Positions 12,059-20,604 of a stretch of DNA of 42,150 nt are shown piece by piece. Made by a program: the position numbers and the translations under genes. Within the stretch, counting starts at the first letter, position 1; the number at the start of each line of letters is the position of its first letter. This stretch comes from Sphingobium cupriresistens (GTDB lineage Bacteria; Pseudomonadota; Alphaproteobacteria; Sphingomonadales; Sphingomonadaceae): the NCBI RefSeq assembly GCF_004152865.1, contig NZ_SEOO01000031.1:1-42150 (forward strand), written 5' to 3'. The notes below the pieces were generated by a model. That model searched no databases and was not told the origin of the DNA. It saw nothing but the letters and a program-made list of their open reading frames with translations.

Positions 12059-14708
12059 CTTGAAGAGCCTTGCCAACGAAGCGCTCATCACAATCGAAAC
12101 GATTGCGGATTCAGCCAAAAAGCGCCTTGGCGAACGAGGGCTTTCGCTGGATGCGATGGCGAGCATCAATCATGCAACAGCCGATACGCTTGCGAAGAGT
12201 ATGCAGGACCGCAATTTGGAGCGGACCGGCAATCTGCGTCAGCTATGCCGCAAGCCAGCGATTGCGCGACTTGAAGTGGCCGATGAAGATGACAACGTAG
12301 AAACGATCTACATCACGCCGAACGCTGAGCTCAGCATTCCCGGCATCAAGCTTTGCAGTTATCTGAACAATCGTGGCAAGGGGCGGCTTGCCTCCCTGCC
12401 TGTGGGCGAAGGGACCGATATCACTTTGCCCGCTGGCCGGCGCTATTTTGAAGTTCGGCAAAAGCTGACGTTCGAGCCGACGACCGATCAGGATGTCTGG
12501 GATTCCCGCCCGGCGGTCCATTTTCTGGAAAAGCAGCCGCCGCAGACCATCAAATCGCTGCGCGAATTGTTGCGCGCGGACGGTTTCGCTGAAGACGAGA
12601 TCGATGAGCTGGAGCGGCAGCTGGCCGAGGCAGACGCGGCAGACAACATTGTGAAGGGTCTTCAACGCTCGGTTCTGACCGCCATGCAGATGCGCGTCCA
12701 GCCGCTGCTGGACCAGTATCAGGACGAGATTTTCCGCCTGCCGCTGGATAGCCGTCTCGCCATCCTTGGCCCTCCCGGTTCAGGCAAGACGACCACGTTG
12801 ATCAAGCGCCTGCGTCAGAAACTGGACTTTGCTCACCTCGATCCAGAGGAACAGGACCTTGTTGAAGAGCCCGGAGCGAGCGGACTGGATCATGCGCACA
12901 GCTGGCTGATGTTCACGCCTACCACGCTTCTAAAGGAGTATGTGAAGGCGGCGTTCAACAGGGAAGATGTGCCCGTCACTGACGAGCGCATCCAGACATG
13001 GGAAGATTATCGCCACGTAATTGCCCGGCGTAGCCTGCCGATCCTCCGGTCCGGCAAGCGAAAGGGCATGGTGATCAAGCCCGAGCCAGGCATTCTGAAG
13101 ACTGAAACGCCCGCTCATCAGATCGAGTGGTTCGAAGCATTCACCGCCTTTCAGCAGGCGCTGTTCCTTGACGAACTGGGGGAAGCTGCGGGTCGCCTTG
13201 ATGCGGTTAACGACCCGAAGGTCGCGGCAATTGGAACCCAGATCGGCGCGGCGATCGAGCGGAGCCAGGGGAGGCCTGCGCGCCTCCTGTTCGAGCTGGC
13301 AGGTCTGCTCGAAGATTTGCAGAAGCTGTTGGCGACATCGCGGGACGAAACCCGGCAACGCCTAAGATCGATGCTTTCCCTCGAGGTCCGCAAGGACAAG
13401 GGTTTGCTTGAGGCGCTAGCGCGTTTTGTCGCTACGCTGACACCAGAGAATGAGGACGAGCTCGACGACCCCGACGGTGACGATGAGGACGACGAGCCGG
13501 TGCCTCAACAGGGTCTTCGGGCCGCCGAGGCTGCTTTCTATAAGGCGTTGCGCGCAAAAGCTGTGGCAGAAGTCACAAAGAGAGCTCCTGCCAAGACCAG
13601 CCGGAATGCTCAGGTTTTGTCCTGGTTGGACGATAGGAAACTGGTGCTGCCGGCTCTTGGTGGGGTCGGTGCGAACATTGTCATGCAGCGTGCCATGACC
13701 CAGCTTTCCAAAGCGCCGACTAATTTTGTGGCAAAGATTCCGGCAAGATATCGCCGTTTCCGCCGTGAATCACTGGCCGAGGGTAACTGGTATTCAGCGC
13801 TACTCGGGCCAGCAGATGTCGATGCGCTTGAGCTTGATATCGTGATATTGGCGATGTTGCGTGCAGCCCGCCAGATTTCTGGCGATGCCCAGCTGCTCCG
13901 TCGTCTGGGTGATCGGTCTCCAGCAATTCTTGAAGATGTAGCTGGATTGCAGCGCAATCAGATCCTAGTCGACGAGGCCACCGACTTTTCGCCAGTTCAA
14001 TTGGCCTGCATGACGGCCTTGGTCGACCCCCGCACAGATTCGTTCTTTGCGATCGGCGACTTCAATCAGCGCCTCACAAAATGGGGCACGAGATCCAAGG
14101 ATGAGCTCAAGTGGCTTTTCCCTGACATTGACATCAGGGAAGTTTCGATCGTCTACCGGCAAAGTCGGAAGCTGAATGAATTCGCCAATCAGTTGGTCAT
14201 TGCAGGTGACGCAGAAAGCCAATCCACCCTCCCCGAATTCATGGAAAATGAAGGGGTTTCGCCAGTCCTTGGAATGGATCTGGCGGATATAGGGCTGCTT
14301 GCTCGATGGTTGGCTGCGCGAGTTCGCGAGATCGAACGATTCTCCGAGCTTCTTCCGTCAATTGCGGTGCTTGTGAATCGGGAAGACCAGCTCCAACCGC
14401 TTGCCGATGCCTTGAATGAGGCCCTGGAAGACCAAGCCATTCGTGCTGTGGCATGTCCAAAGGGTCAGGCTATCGGTCCCGAAAATGACGTGAGAATATT
14501 TGAGGTTCAGCACATCAAGGGCCTTGAGTTCGAGGCAATCTTCTTTGTCGATATTGACGAACTTGCCCGCCAAGAACCCGAGCTCTTCGAGCGTTATATT
14601 TACGTCGGCGCTACCCGTGCTGCGACTTTTTTGGGGCTCACTTGTTCTGGGAACGCACTCCCGGGATCGATGGAACCGGTTTCACAGCTCTTTCACGAGA
14701 ACTGGTGA
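12051..14708 (+). CDS. UvrD/Rep-like superfamily-1 helicase of defence operon
   Basis: About 885 aa. I chose ATG 12051 over GTG 12045 because a GGGGG purine tract lies 6-10 bases upstream. Superfamily-1 motifs: GPPGSGKTTT (Walker A, about residue 240), LVDEATDFSP (motif II, about 640), IGDFNQRLTKWG (motif III), VSIVYRQSRKLNEFA (motif IV), QHIKGLEFEAIFFVDID (motif V) and YVGATRA (motif VI, near the C-terminus). The first ~230 residues carry no motor motif and are specific to this family of defence-type helicases; an acidic linker (DEDELDDPDGDDEDDE-like) lies around residues 465-480. Motif II has DEATD rather than the usual DExQD. It follows a methylase and precedes an HNH nuclease, suggesting a role in unwinding or processing foreign DNA for cleavage. 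It is not recD or uvrD itself; those have different spacing and neighbours. Confidence 0.85.
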   Translation: MDNLKSLANEALITIETIADSAKKRLGERGLSLDAMASINHATADTLAKSMQDRNLERTGNLRQLCRKPAIARLEVADEDDNVETIYITPNAELSIPGIKLCSYLNNRGKGRLASLPVGEGTDITLPAGRRYFEVRQKLTFEPTTDQDVWDSRPAVHFLEKQPPQTIKSLRELLRADGFAEDEIDELERQLAEADAADNIVKGLQRSVLTAMQMRVQPLLDQYQDEIFRLPLDSRLAILGPPGSGKTTTLIKRLRQKLDFAHLDPEEQDLVEEPGASGLDHAHSWLMFTPTTLLKEYVKAAFNREDVPVTDERIQTWEDYRHVIARRSLPILRSGKRKGMVIKPEPGILKTETPAHQIEWFEAFTAFQQALFLDELGEAAGRLDAVNDPKVAAIGTQIGAAIERSQGRPARLLFELAGLLEDLQKLLATSRDETRQRLRSMLSLEVRKDKGLLEALARFVATLTPENEDELDDPDGDDEDDEPVPQQGLRAAEAAFYKALRAKAVAEVTKRAPAKTSRNAQVLSWLDDRKLVLPALGGVGANIVMQRAMTQLSKAPTNFVAKIPARYRRFRRESLAEGNWYSALLGPADVDALELDIVILAMLRAARQISGDAQLLRRLGDRSPAILEDVAGLQRNQILVDEATDFSPVQLACMTALVDPRTDSFFAIGDFNQRLTKWGTRSKDELKWLFPDIDIREVSIVYRQSRKLNEFANQLVIAGDAESQSTLPEFMENEGVSPVLGMDLADIGLLARWLAARVREIERFSELLPSIAVLVNREDQLQPLADALNEALEDQAIRAVACPKGQAIGPENDVRIFEVQHIKGLEFEAIFFVDIDELARQEPELFERYIYVGATRAATFLGLTCSGNALPGSMEPVSQLFHENW

Positions 14709-14732
14709 CCAGATTGAAAGCGAACCTATCGC

Positions 14733-15515
14733 ATGATCGACACCGGGCAGCGCCTTTTTGATTACCCGTTTGCGCTTGAATCTGAGCTCCGGGATGCCGC
14801 CAATGGTCAGGGGTATCGCATTGCCCAAGGTCAGGCAGCTGGTTGGCTGTTTTATTCGTCTGCGTCTGCGCCGGGCGAGATTGCTGTCGCTGCGACGGCA
14901 TCTGGCTTGAATGGGCCATTTTTCTTGTCAGTCGCTCATCCAGGTGCAGCTAGGGAACTCAAGGCGGAGTCTGCCGGGCCTTGTGCAAAGGGGCACGCCG
15001 CAGCCTTTGCCTTCATGACCAGAGACGCCCTCTTTGCGGGCGTCAGTGCAGTCTACCGCCTGTCGCTGAGCCTGCCGACTTTGCCCTTTGAAGACTTCAT
15101 TCGGGAAACCTCTCACCTGGGCGACACAGAGGCCGAACGCGCTCAGAAGGTCCGGATAGGTCAGGATCGATTCCGGGTAGCAGTCATGGATTACTGGAAC
15201 AGAACTTGCCCCTTCACTGGCGTAGTTGAGCCGCAACTGCTTCGCGCCTCACATATAATCCCTTGGGCCGATTGCGAAAGCGATCAGGAAAGGCTGAATG
15301 TCCACAATGGTTTGCTACTGTCGTCCTTGTGGGACGCCGCATTCGACAGCGGCCTGGTGACTTTCGACGACTTGGGCAATGCTATTGCCTCGCCCAGCCT
15401 TGGCAAATCAGCGCGTCTTGCACTGGCGCTGGAAAAAGCGCCGCCGTTGCAGTTGGTAGATGAACAAAGAAGCCGACTGGCTTGGCACCGCAGCGAAATA
15501 TGGGTGGCCGATTAA
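14733..15515 (+). CDS. HNH endonuclease, candidate effector of defence operon
   Basis: 260 aa. The C-terminal half (residues ~145-235) is an HNH domain: YWNRTCPFTG, then RASHIIPWAD with the first His at 174, then VHNGLLLSSLWDAAFD (His191, Asn192) and GLVTFDD. This is the HNH form common in restriction and defence nucleases. The N-terminal ~120 residues are an unassigned substrate-sensing or DNA-binding region. Start ATG 14733 is 24 bases after the helicase stop, so it is the last gene of the same operon. In DISARM the last gene is the PLD-type DrmC; here an HNH protein takes that position, which makes it the best candidate for the cleaving subunit. A stand-alone modification-dependent endonuclease is the alternative. 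Confidence 0.85.
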   Translation: MIDTGQRLFDYPFALESELRDAANGQGYRIAQGQAAGWLFYSSASAPGEIAVAATASGLNGPFFLSVAHPGAARELKAESAGPCAKGHAAAFAFMTRDALFAGVSAVYRLSLSLPTLPFEDFIRETSHLGDTEAERAQKVRIGQDRFRVAVMDYWNRTCPFTGVVEPQLLRASHIIPWADCESDQERLNVHNGLLLSSLWDAAFDSGLVTFDDLGNAIASPSLGKSARLALALEKAPPLQLVDEQRSRLAWHRSEIWVAD

Positions 15516-15590
15516 AGAATTCAGCTGGATGAGTATCGAAGGTCTGTGCCCAGGGGCTGCTGATACGCCTCGATTGGGCTGGACCAACGT

Positions 15591-16343
15591 TCATTTTTTT
15601 ATCGTCTTTCCATTGGTTTTCAGCCGGATTTGGACATGCCCTGACTCCGTCCTTCGAGATTCGAAGGCACCCGCCTTGTCGACGAGATCGCTGAGCTTGG
15701 CCTGACCATAGGTACGCGGATCGAAATCCGACGCGAGTTCAGCGAGACGCTGGCCCACTCGGCCCAAGGGAACCCAGCCACCGTCATCGTCCAGCTGCGC
15801 AATGGCCTTGCGAATAAGCGGGGCGGCCGCGCTTGGGGCTTGTTTGGCTGCCGCGGGACGCAGGTCGGCGCGTTCGGGCTCTTCCGAGGTCGGAGCCTCC
15901 GGCAGAAGATTCTCCGTGTAGATGAAGCGTCGGCAAGCCTGGCGGAAGCTCTCGGGGGTTTTCTGCTCGCCGAAGCCATAGACATCGATGCCTTGCTCGC
16001 GGATGCGGGCCGCAAGCCCGGTGAAATCACTGTCAGACGATACCAGACAGAAGGCGTCGAAGCGCCCGGTATGCAACAGGTCCATGGCGTCGATCACGAG
16101 CGCAATGTCAGACGCATTCTTGCCGGTGGTGTAGGCGAAATTCTGCTGCGCCCGGATTGCGTGGGTTGAAAGCACCTCTGCCCAGGATTTGAGGCGGGTT
16201 CCGGAGAAGTCGCCATAAATCCGGCGCACACTGGCTTCACCGATCTTGGCGATCTCTTCGAACAGACGGGTAGCGATACGGGAGGAGGCATTGTCAGCGT
16301 CGATGAGGACAGCAAGACGTGGAGCACGGGGTTCATTCGACAT
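15591..16343 (-). CDS. NYN-domain RNase with C-terminal LOTUS/OST-HTH (LabA/DUF88-like)
   Basis: 250 aa. The N-terminal NYN (PIN-like) domain shows the acidic metal-binding residues: VLIDADNAS (Asp15, Asp17), KNASDIALVIDAMDLL and LVSSDSDFTGLAARIRE. This fold cleaves RNA using a divalent metal. A variable Pro/Ala linker follows. The C-terminal ~75 residues (IRKAIAQLDDDGGWVPLGRV through KLSDLVDKAG) match the LOTUS/OST-HTH domain, which binds RNA. NYN-LOTUS proteins are widespread in proteobacteria and poorly characterised. The gene is convergent with the defence operon (76-bp gap to the HNH stop) and divergent from the LysR gene. It could be a cargo RNase or toxin-like partner of the defence region; that link is positional only. 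Confidence 0.85.
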   Translation of the reverse strand: MSNEPRAPRLAVLIDADNASSRIATRLFEEIAKIGEASVRRIYGDFSGTRLKSWAEVLSTHAIRAQQNFAYTTGKNASDIALVIDAMDLLHTGRFDAFCLVSSDSDFTGLAARIREQGIDVYGFGEQKTPESFRQACRRFIYTENLLPEAPTSEEPERADLRPAAAKQAPSAAAPLIRKAIAQLDDDGGWVPLGRVGQRLAELASDFDPRTYGQAKLSDLVDKAGAFESRRTESGHVQIRLKTNGKTIKK

Positions 16344-16471
16344 GTTGAATCCTTACCACGCCGCCGTTAAAATTTATCTCCAAAATAGATCAAACAGATT
16401 TGAAGTTAAATTCCGGCATCCGCCTGACTGGGCAAGTAAACTTACGGATCGATCTCTGACCTCATTCCATT

Positions 16472-16492
16472 ATCGCGAATTTATATTGCGAT
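16472..16492. promoter_or_regulatory. LysR-box-like palindrome upstream of LysR gene
   Basis: ATCGC at 16472-16476 and GCGAT at 16488-16492 form perfect 5-bp inverted arms separated by exactly 11 AT-rich bases. LysR regulators bind T-N11-A dyads of this size. It lies about 58 bases upstream of the LysR start, inside the AT-rich 206-bp region that separates the divergent NYN and LysR genes, so it could serve autoregulation and control of the divergent gene. Short arms mean chance occurrence is possible. Confidence 0.35.
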
Positions 16493-16549
16493 TTCAGTCC
16501 GATTGCGCCTCAATGTCGGCAAGAAAGAGAACGGGGGAGCATTAGCAGC

Positions 16550-17446
16550 ATGACGATCGAGGTTCGGCAACTCCGCTACGCCGTTCTGACCGCAGATACC
16601 CGCAGCTTTTCCCGTGCTGCCACGGCGCTCAACATGAAGCAGGCGACGCTGAGCCTGCGGGTTACGCAACTTGAGGACAAACTCGGCATCAAGTTGTTTA
16701 CGCGCTCGACGCGGGGAGCTGAGCCAACCGAGATGGGCCAGGTCTTCCTTGAGTCTGCGCGGCGCATCATCACTGACATCGACAATCTGCAAACCACCGC
16801 GCGGGCGGTCAGCTATGGCGAGCAGGGACGGCTTGCCGTCGGTTACAGCTCCTCCCTGATGGCAGGCAATCTGAAGCAGACCTTCTCCGAGTATCTGACC
16901 CGATTTCCTGACGTCCAGTTTGATGGCGAGGAAGCCGCTCCCGAAAAGCTTATGAATGCCCTGCAATCGCGAACCATCGATGTCGCGGTGGCACCGGCCG
17001 GGATGGAAGAGAGCGGCATTCTGACGCGCTCGGTCTGGTCTGACAGGCTGATGGTCGCCTTGCAGTCGGGCCATCGGCTTCTCGAAAGCGACCGGATCTA
17101 CTGGAGTGATCTGCGCCGCGAGGTTTTCGTGGTACCGGGCGGCGGCATTGGTCCGACTTTGGCCAATCTGCTTGCTGCGCGGCTGACCGGGCAAGGCGGG
17201 CGGCCGAACATCATCGTGCAGAATACGAGCCTCGAAAGCGTGCTTAGCATTGTGTCGGTCGGCCGCTTCATATCAATCGCAACCGAAGCCTCGCAGGGCG
17301 TGACATGGCCGGATATCCATTTCCGCGATATCCACGATCAGAACGGCACGACGCGCCTCGAATTCTCGGTTTACTGGCGAGAAGACAATGACAATCCCGC
17401 GCTGCAACGCTTCTTCACGCTGCTCAACGAGCGTTACCCCGTCTGA
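16550..17446 (+). CDS. LysR-family transcriptional regulator
   Basis: 298 aa, standard LysR length. The N-terminal winged HTH spans about residues 4-62 (LRYAVLTADTRSFSRAATAL, then LSLRVTQLEDKLGIKLFTRS). The C-terminal substrate-binding domain covers about 90-295. LysR proteins act as tetramers on T-N11-A sites and respond to small ligands; the ligand here is unknown. In related trb-type islands a LysR gene often sits next to the end of the trb operon, and here its 3' end overlaps the DUF2274 gene by 13 bases in convergent orientation. That position suggests an element-encoded regulator, perhaps of transfer, but a cargo regulator cannot be excluded. Confidence 0.9.
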   Translation: MTIEVRQLRYAVLTADTRSFSRAATALNMKQATLSLRVTQLEDKLGIKLFTRSTRGAEPTEMGQVFLESARRIITDIDNLQTTARAVSYGEQGRLAVGYSSSLMAGNLKQTFSEYLTRFPDVQFDGEEAAPEKLMNALQSRTIDVAVAPAGMEESGILTRSVWSDRLMVALQSGHRLLESDRIYWSDLRREVFVVPGGGIGPTLANLLAARLTGQGGRPNIIVQNTSLESVLSIVSVGRFISIATEASQGVTWPDIHFRDIHDQNGTTRLEFSVYWREDNDNPALQRFFTLLNERYPV

Positions 17447-17661
17447 GGTGTCTTGCGCGCTTTGGCAAAAGCCCGGTCAGTTGCGATAAACCGCTCAAGC
17501 ATGGGCGGAATAAGCCGCTCGGTGGTCGGCGCACCTTTGGCATCCCCGCCGTTTACGGCGAGCGCATAAGCCACCAGATCACGGTGAAGTCGTGCAGAGA
17601 GCTCCAAGGTCAGCCGCACCGGTTTTTCGTCGGCGAGATCAGCCAGTTTGAGACGGGTCAT
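17434..17661 (-). CDS. DUF2274 protein, end of trb operon
   Basis: 75 aa. The sequence MTRLKLADLADEKPVRLTLE followed by LSARLHRDLVAYA and PMLERFIATDRAF is the DUF2274 family, which is regularly the last gene after trbI in alphaproteobacterial conjugative islands. Its start overlaps the trbI stop by four bases (ATGA). Function unknown; the form (short beta strand plus helices, basic start) is reminiscent of a ribbon-helix-helix protein, so a regulatory role is possible. Confidence 0.85.
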   Translation of the reverse strand: MTRLKLADLADEKPVRLTLELSARLHRDLVAYALAVNGGDAKGAPTTERLIPPMLERFIATDRAFAKARKTPQTG

Positions 17662-18989
17662 CGCATTCCTCCTGCAGGCACCGGTTCGAGCACCAGATCG
17701 CGAGTCACGATGATGCGCAGCGAAAATCCGGGGCGCACGGTCAGTGTCGGCGGCACGTTCAATTGCCGCTGCACGACCTGCCTGCCAGTCTGGCTTATGG
17801 TGTCCTGCGTGCCGAAACGCAGCGCCCGAATGAGATCGCTATCACCGTTCGAGATGAGCTCTGTACCAGCCCCCAGCAATGTCGAAATGAGCGCGGCCTT
17901 GAGCATGTTGCCCCAATGATAGTTGGTCTGGTCTTCAAGGCCGGCCATACCGGCAGCATCAGCGCCGGGCAGGCGATCAAGCAGGATCGATTGACCTCCG
18001 GGAAGGATGAGGCGGTCCCACGCCAGCAGCACGCGGTTCTGTCCGGCGGCTACGTCGCTGTCATATTCACCGATCAGCCTTGAGCCTTGGGGGATCAGAA
18101 GTATGCGGCCCGAGGGGCTGTCGTAGACGTTTTGTGTAACCTGCGCTGTGATCTGACCTGGAAGGTCGGACCGGATGCCGGTTATGAGCGCTGCCGGTAT
18201 CACGCTTCCGGCTTGCACAACGTAAGGCGATGCAAGGCGCATGATGCGCTCAGGGCTTTCCGTGCTGCGGTTGCCGCGCTGTCCGAGAAATGCGCGGCGG
18301 CTTGACGTGGCTGTTGGTGCAGACGGTTGAGCTGGATCGGCACCTGGTAGCGAAGCTGATGGCGCTGGCCCTACTGCGGTTGCAGACCGATTGTCGGTCG
18401 TTCCGGTCTCTCCGGCAAGAAACAGGCGACTGGTCCGGGCACTGTCACGCTCCTGGGCCGCGCGCTCGCGCGCCTGCTCGGTGGCGGCAATCCGCGGATC
18501 GGGCTGTCCTGCGGCCGGGGCGGTGCCAATGGGCGGGATCGGGACATTTTGCCCGCGCTGCTGCGCGGCAACGATCGGGCCGCCGAGATCACCGGGAAGT
18601 GCAGGCCCCAACTTGGGCACGTCGCCATAGTTGGCAGGCGCACCGTTGACCGAGTCCGCGCGGTTGCGGCTGTTCGTGTCGTAGAGATTCTCGGCTGGCG
18701 CATGGTTCTTGGGCTGAAGTGCATAAATCAGCGAACCACCAATCCCGACGCTGGCGAGAAGACCAAGGATTGCGAGTGCCTTGCGTGACAGGCGCATGAC
18801 GCGGGGTGGTTCGCCGTCAAGGCGAAACCCGTCGGGGTTGGCTGGTGCAACCGGGCGCTCGTCGTCAGGCTCATCGCCTTCGGCATCGACGTCAACGTCA
18901 ACGTCAGTTTCAACGTCGGACTCGACGTCAGCCTCAACAATCGGGTTGGCGACAGGTGGCACACCATCATCCTGCGGTCGCGTGTTCAT
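17658..18989 (-). CDS. trbI: Conjugal transfer protein TrbI (VirB10)
   Basis: 443 aa. TrbI/VirB10 spans the cell envelope in the type IV secretion core complex and senses energy from the ATPases. Visible order: a cytoplasmic acidic N-terminus, a single membrane segment around residues 70-92 (ALAILGLLASVGIGGSLIYA), a Pro/Gln/Ala-rich periplasmic linker, and the conserved C-terminal beta-barrel domain starting near residue 250 (YVVQAGSVIPAALITGIRSD, PQGSRLIGEYDS, LAWDRLILPGGQSILLDRLP). The N-terminus holds an unusual Asp-Val repeat (about residues 19-36) coded by degenerate GTC/AAC hexamers at 18885-18938. Overlaps trbG (ATGA). Confidence 0.95.
   Translation of the reverse strand: MNTRPQDDGVPPVANPIVEADVESDVETDVDVDVDAEGDEPDDERPVAPANPDGFRLDGEPPRVMRLSRKALAILGLLASVGIGGSLIYALQPKNHAPAENLYDTNSRNRADSVNGAPANYGDVPKLGPALPGDLGGPIVAAQQRGQNVPIPPIGTAPAAGQPDPRIAATEQARERAAQERDSARTSRLFLAGETGTTDNRSATAVGPAPSASLPGADPAQPSAPTATSSRRAFLGQRGNRSTESPERIMRLASPYVVQAGSVIPAALITGIRSDLPGQITAQVTQNVYDSPSGRILLIPQGSRLIGEYDSDVAAGQNRVLLAWDRLILPGGQSILLDRLPGADAAGMAGLEDQTNYHWGNMLKAALISTLLGAGTELISNGDSDLIRALRFGTQDTISQTGRQVVQRQLNVPPTLTVRPGFSLRIIVTRDLVLEPVPAGGMR
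18885..18938 (-). repeat. Hexamer-like repeat coding Asp-Val tract in trbI
   Basis: The + strand shows repeated GTCAAC/GTCGAC-type hexamers across 18885-18938, encoding alternating Asp-Val/Glu-Val residues in the cytoplasmic tail of TrbI. This low-complexity tract could change length by replication slippage in multiples of six bases without breaking the frame. Confidence 0.6.
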
Positions 18990-19903
18990 GAGCGGCTCCG
19001 GCGGCGTGCGCGTTCACGCTCAATGCGAACCTGCTTGGCGCTATTGCCTGCGCCAAGCCGCAGTTCGGCACGCTCAAACAGCCGGTCGACAACCATGTAG
19101 CGGCCCTGCACGCGGTAGTTCACCAGCTCAGCCGCCTGATCCGCGCCGATCACGAACAGCGGCGGCATATCACCGCTCGCGATGTCACCCGGAAACTCGA
19201 TGAACACCTGCCGGCCATCATCGAACACCCGTACTGGTCGCCATCCGGGATGATCGCCCCCGATGCGGTAGCGAAAGTTCAGGCTTGAGAAATCGATTCC
19301 CGCCGCCACCGGAGCCGTGCGTTCGCGCTCGGCCTCGGCAGTACGCAGGGCGATCAAGGCGTCCTGCGGATAGGTCCAGGAGACAGCGGCCATATAGGTC
19401 GAGTTCGTCGCGCTGAGTTCAAGATGATAGGTGCGCCGATTGGTATTGATGATGAGGTTGGTGCGAATGTCGGCCCGCGTCGGCTTGACGAGGATGTGAA
19501 CGCGGCGCGCTGCTCCGGCACCGCTCACCGTGTCGCCGATGATCCAGCGGACCGTATCGCCCGATGCGACCGGCCCCGGTCCGACGAGTTCCTCGCCTTC
19601 CTGCAGCATGATGTCGGTGATCTGCCCCGGTGCGGTGTAAATTTGGAACAGGGCTCCATCGGTATAGGCATATTGCTGGATAGCGTTGAAATAGCTGGTG
19701 CGCTCCGGTTCCACGCGCGCTGCGGCGTTGGCCCTACCAACACGGGTGCGCGGGTCGACAGGCTCAACGGTCTGCGCCGATGCAGCAGGAATTGCATGCG
19801 GCTGACCGCGCTGTTCGTGCGCCATGGCTTGAGCAGGGATGCAGAGCAGCGTTACCGCTGAGAGCATAATGGATGTGCGCAGGGCGCGCGTCGGGCGGAT
19901 CAT
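18986..19903 (-). CDS. trbG: Conjugal transfer protein TrbG (VirB9)
   Basis: 305 aa. TrbG/VirB9 forms the outer-membrane layer of the transfer core complex with TrbI. It has a clear Sec signal peptide (IMLSAVTLLCIPAQAMA, cleavage near residue 29). The N-terminal VirB9 domain contains FNAIQQYAYTDGALFQIYTA and TDIMLQEGEELVG; a middle HILVKPTRADIRTNLIINTN matches the family. The C-terminal domain contains VFDDGRQVFIEFP and YRVQGRYMVVDRLFERAELR, the part that reaches the outer membrane. The start overlaps trbF by four bases. There is no separate trbH (VirB7 lipoprotein) gene next to it. Confidence 0.95.
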   Translation of the reverse strand: MIRPTRALRTSIMLSAVTLLCIPAQAMAHEQRGQPHAIPAASAQTVEPVDPRTRVGRANAAARVEPERTSYFNAIQQYAYTDGALFQIYTAPGQITDIMLQEGEELVGPGPVASGDTVRWIIGDTVSGAGAARRVHILVKPTRADIRTNLIINTNRRTYHLELSATNSTYMAAVSWTYPQDALIALRTAEAERERTAPVAAGIDFSSLNFRYRIGGDHPGWRPVRVFDDGRQVFIEFPGDIASGDMPPLFVIGADQAAELVNYRVQGRYMVVDRLFERAELRLGAGNSAKQVRIERERARRRSRS

Positions 19904-20583
19904 TGGCTAAGCTCCTTTGACCAGTTGATGGCGTTGATGAACAGGCCGAGCGGATTCTTGCGCAGGGCATCGGGGGTGCGTGGTGGCTGCACGACGGTGG
20001 TCAGGATCGCTGACCAGCGCGAAGTCTCGAGAAGTGCGCCATCCTGGTAACGCCGCTCGGTCCAGCCGACGCGAAAGCTGTCGTTCGACGCACGAACGAC
20101 GCTCGACACATCGACCGCGACCTGCACCTTGCCGACTTGGGCAAAGGGATCGTTGTTGCGCGCATAGTCATTGAGCGCCTGCGCTCCGCGGTCGGTGGTG
20201 AAGTCGTAAGCCCTGAGCCAGTCTTGCCGCAGCACGATCGGATCGGCGGGAATGGCGCGCACCTGTTCGATGAAGCGAGCAAGGTGGAACGCCATCTGCG
20301 GGTCGGTTGGGCGATAATCGACATCAGCAGGCGCGATGGCCTGTGCCTGGCCGAGCTTGTCGACCTCGACCACCCAGGGCGTGATCGTGCCGCGCGCCGA
20401 TTGCCAGACGAGACCGCCTGCCAGCCCTCCCGAAAGCGCCAGGCAGCCGAAAAAGGCGAGCCGCCAGTTTTTCGCCTGCACGCGGGCCGAACCGATGCGG
20501 TCATCCCAGACCTGGGCGGCGCGTTGATAGGGTGTGACGGGCTCGTGACTGGTCCCGTAGCGTATAGAGGGGCGTCGAAACAT
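19900..20583 (-). CDS. trbF: Conjugal transfer protein TrbF (VirB8)
   Basis: 227 aa. TrbF/VirB8 is an inner-membrane assembly factor. There is a short cytoplasmic N-terminus, one membrane segment at about residues 42-62 (LAFFGCLALSGGLAGGLVWQ) and a periplasmic NTF2-like domain (YRPTDPQMAFHLARFIEQVR, DYARNNDPFAQVGKVQVAVD, ending PRTPDALRKNPLGLFINAIN). The last motif is strongly conserved in TrbF. The stop overlaps trbG; a 21-base gap separates it from trbL. Confidence 0.94.
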   Translation of the reverse strand: MFRRPSIRYGTSHEPVTPYQRAAQVWDDRIGSARVQAKNWRLAFFGCLALSGGLAGGLVWQSARGTITPWVVEVDKLGQAQAIAPADVDYRPTDPQMAFHLARFIEQVRAIPADPIVLRQDWLRAYDFTTDRGAQALNDYARNNDPFAQVGKVQVAVDVSSVVRASNDSFRVGWTERRYQDGALLETSRWSAILTTVVQPPRTPDALRKNPLGLFINAINWSKELSQ

Positions 20584-20604
20584 GTCGGATCCTTTTCGGA
20601 AGTT

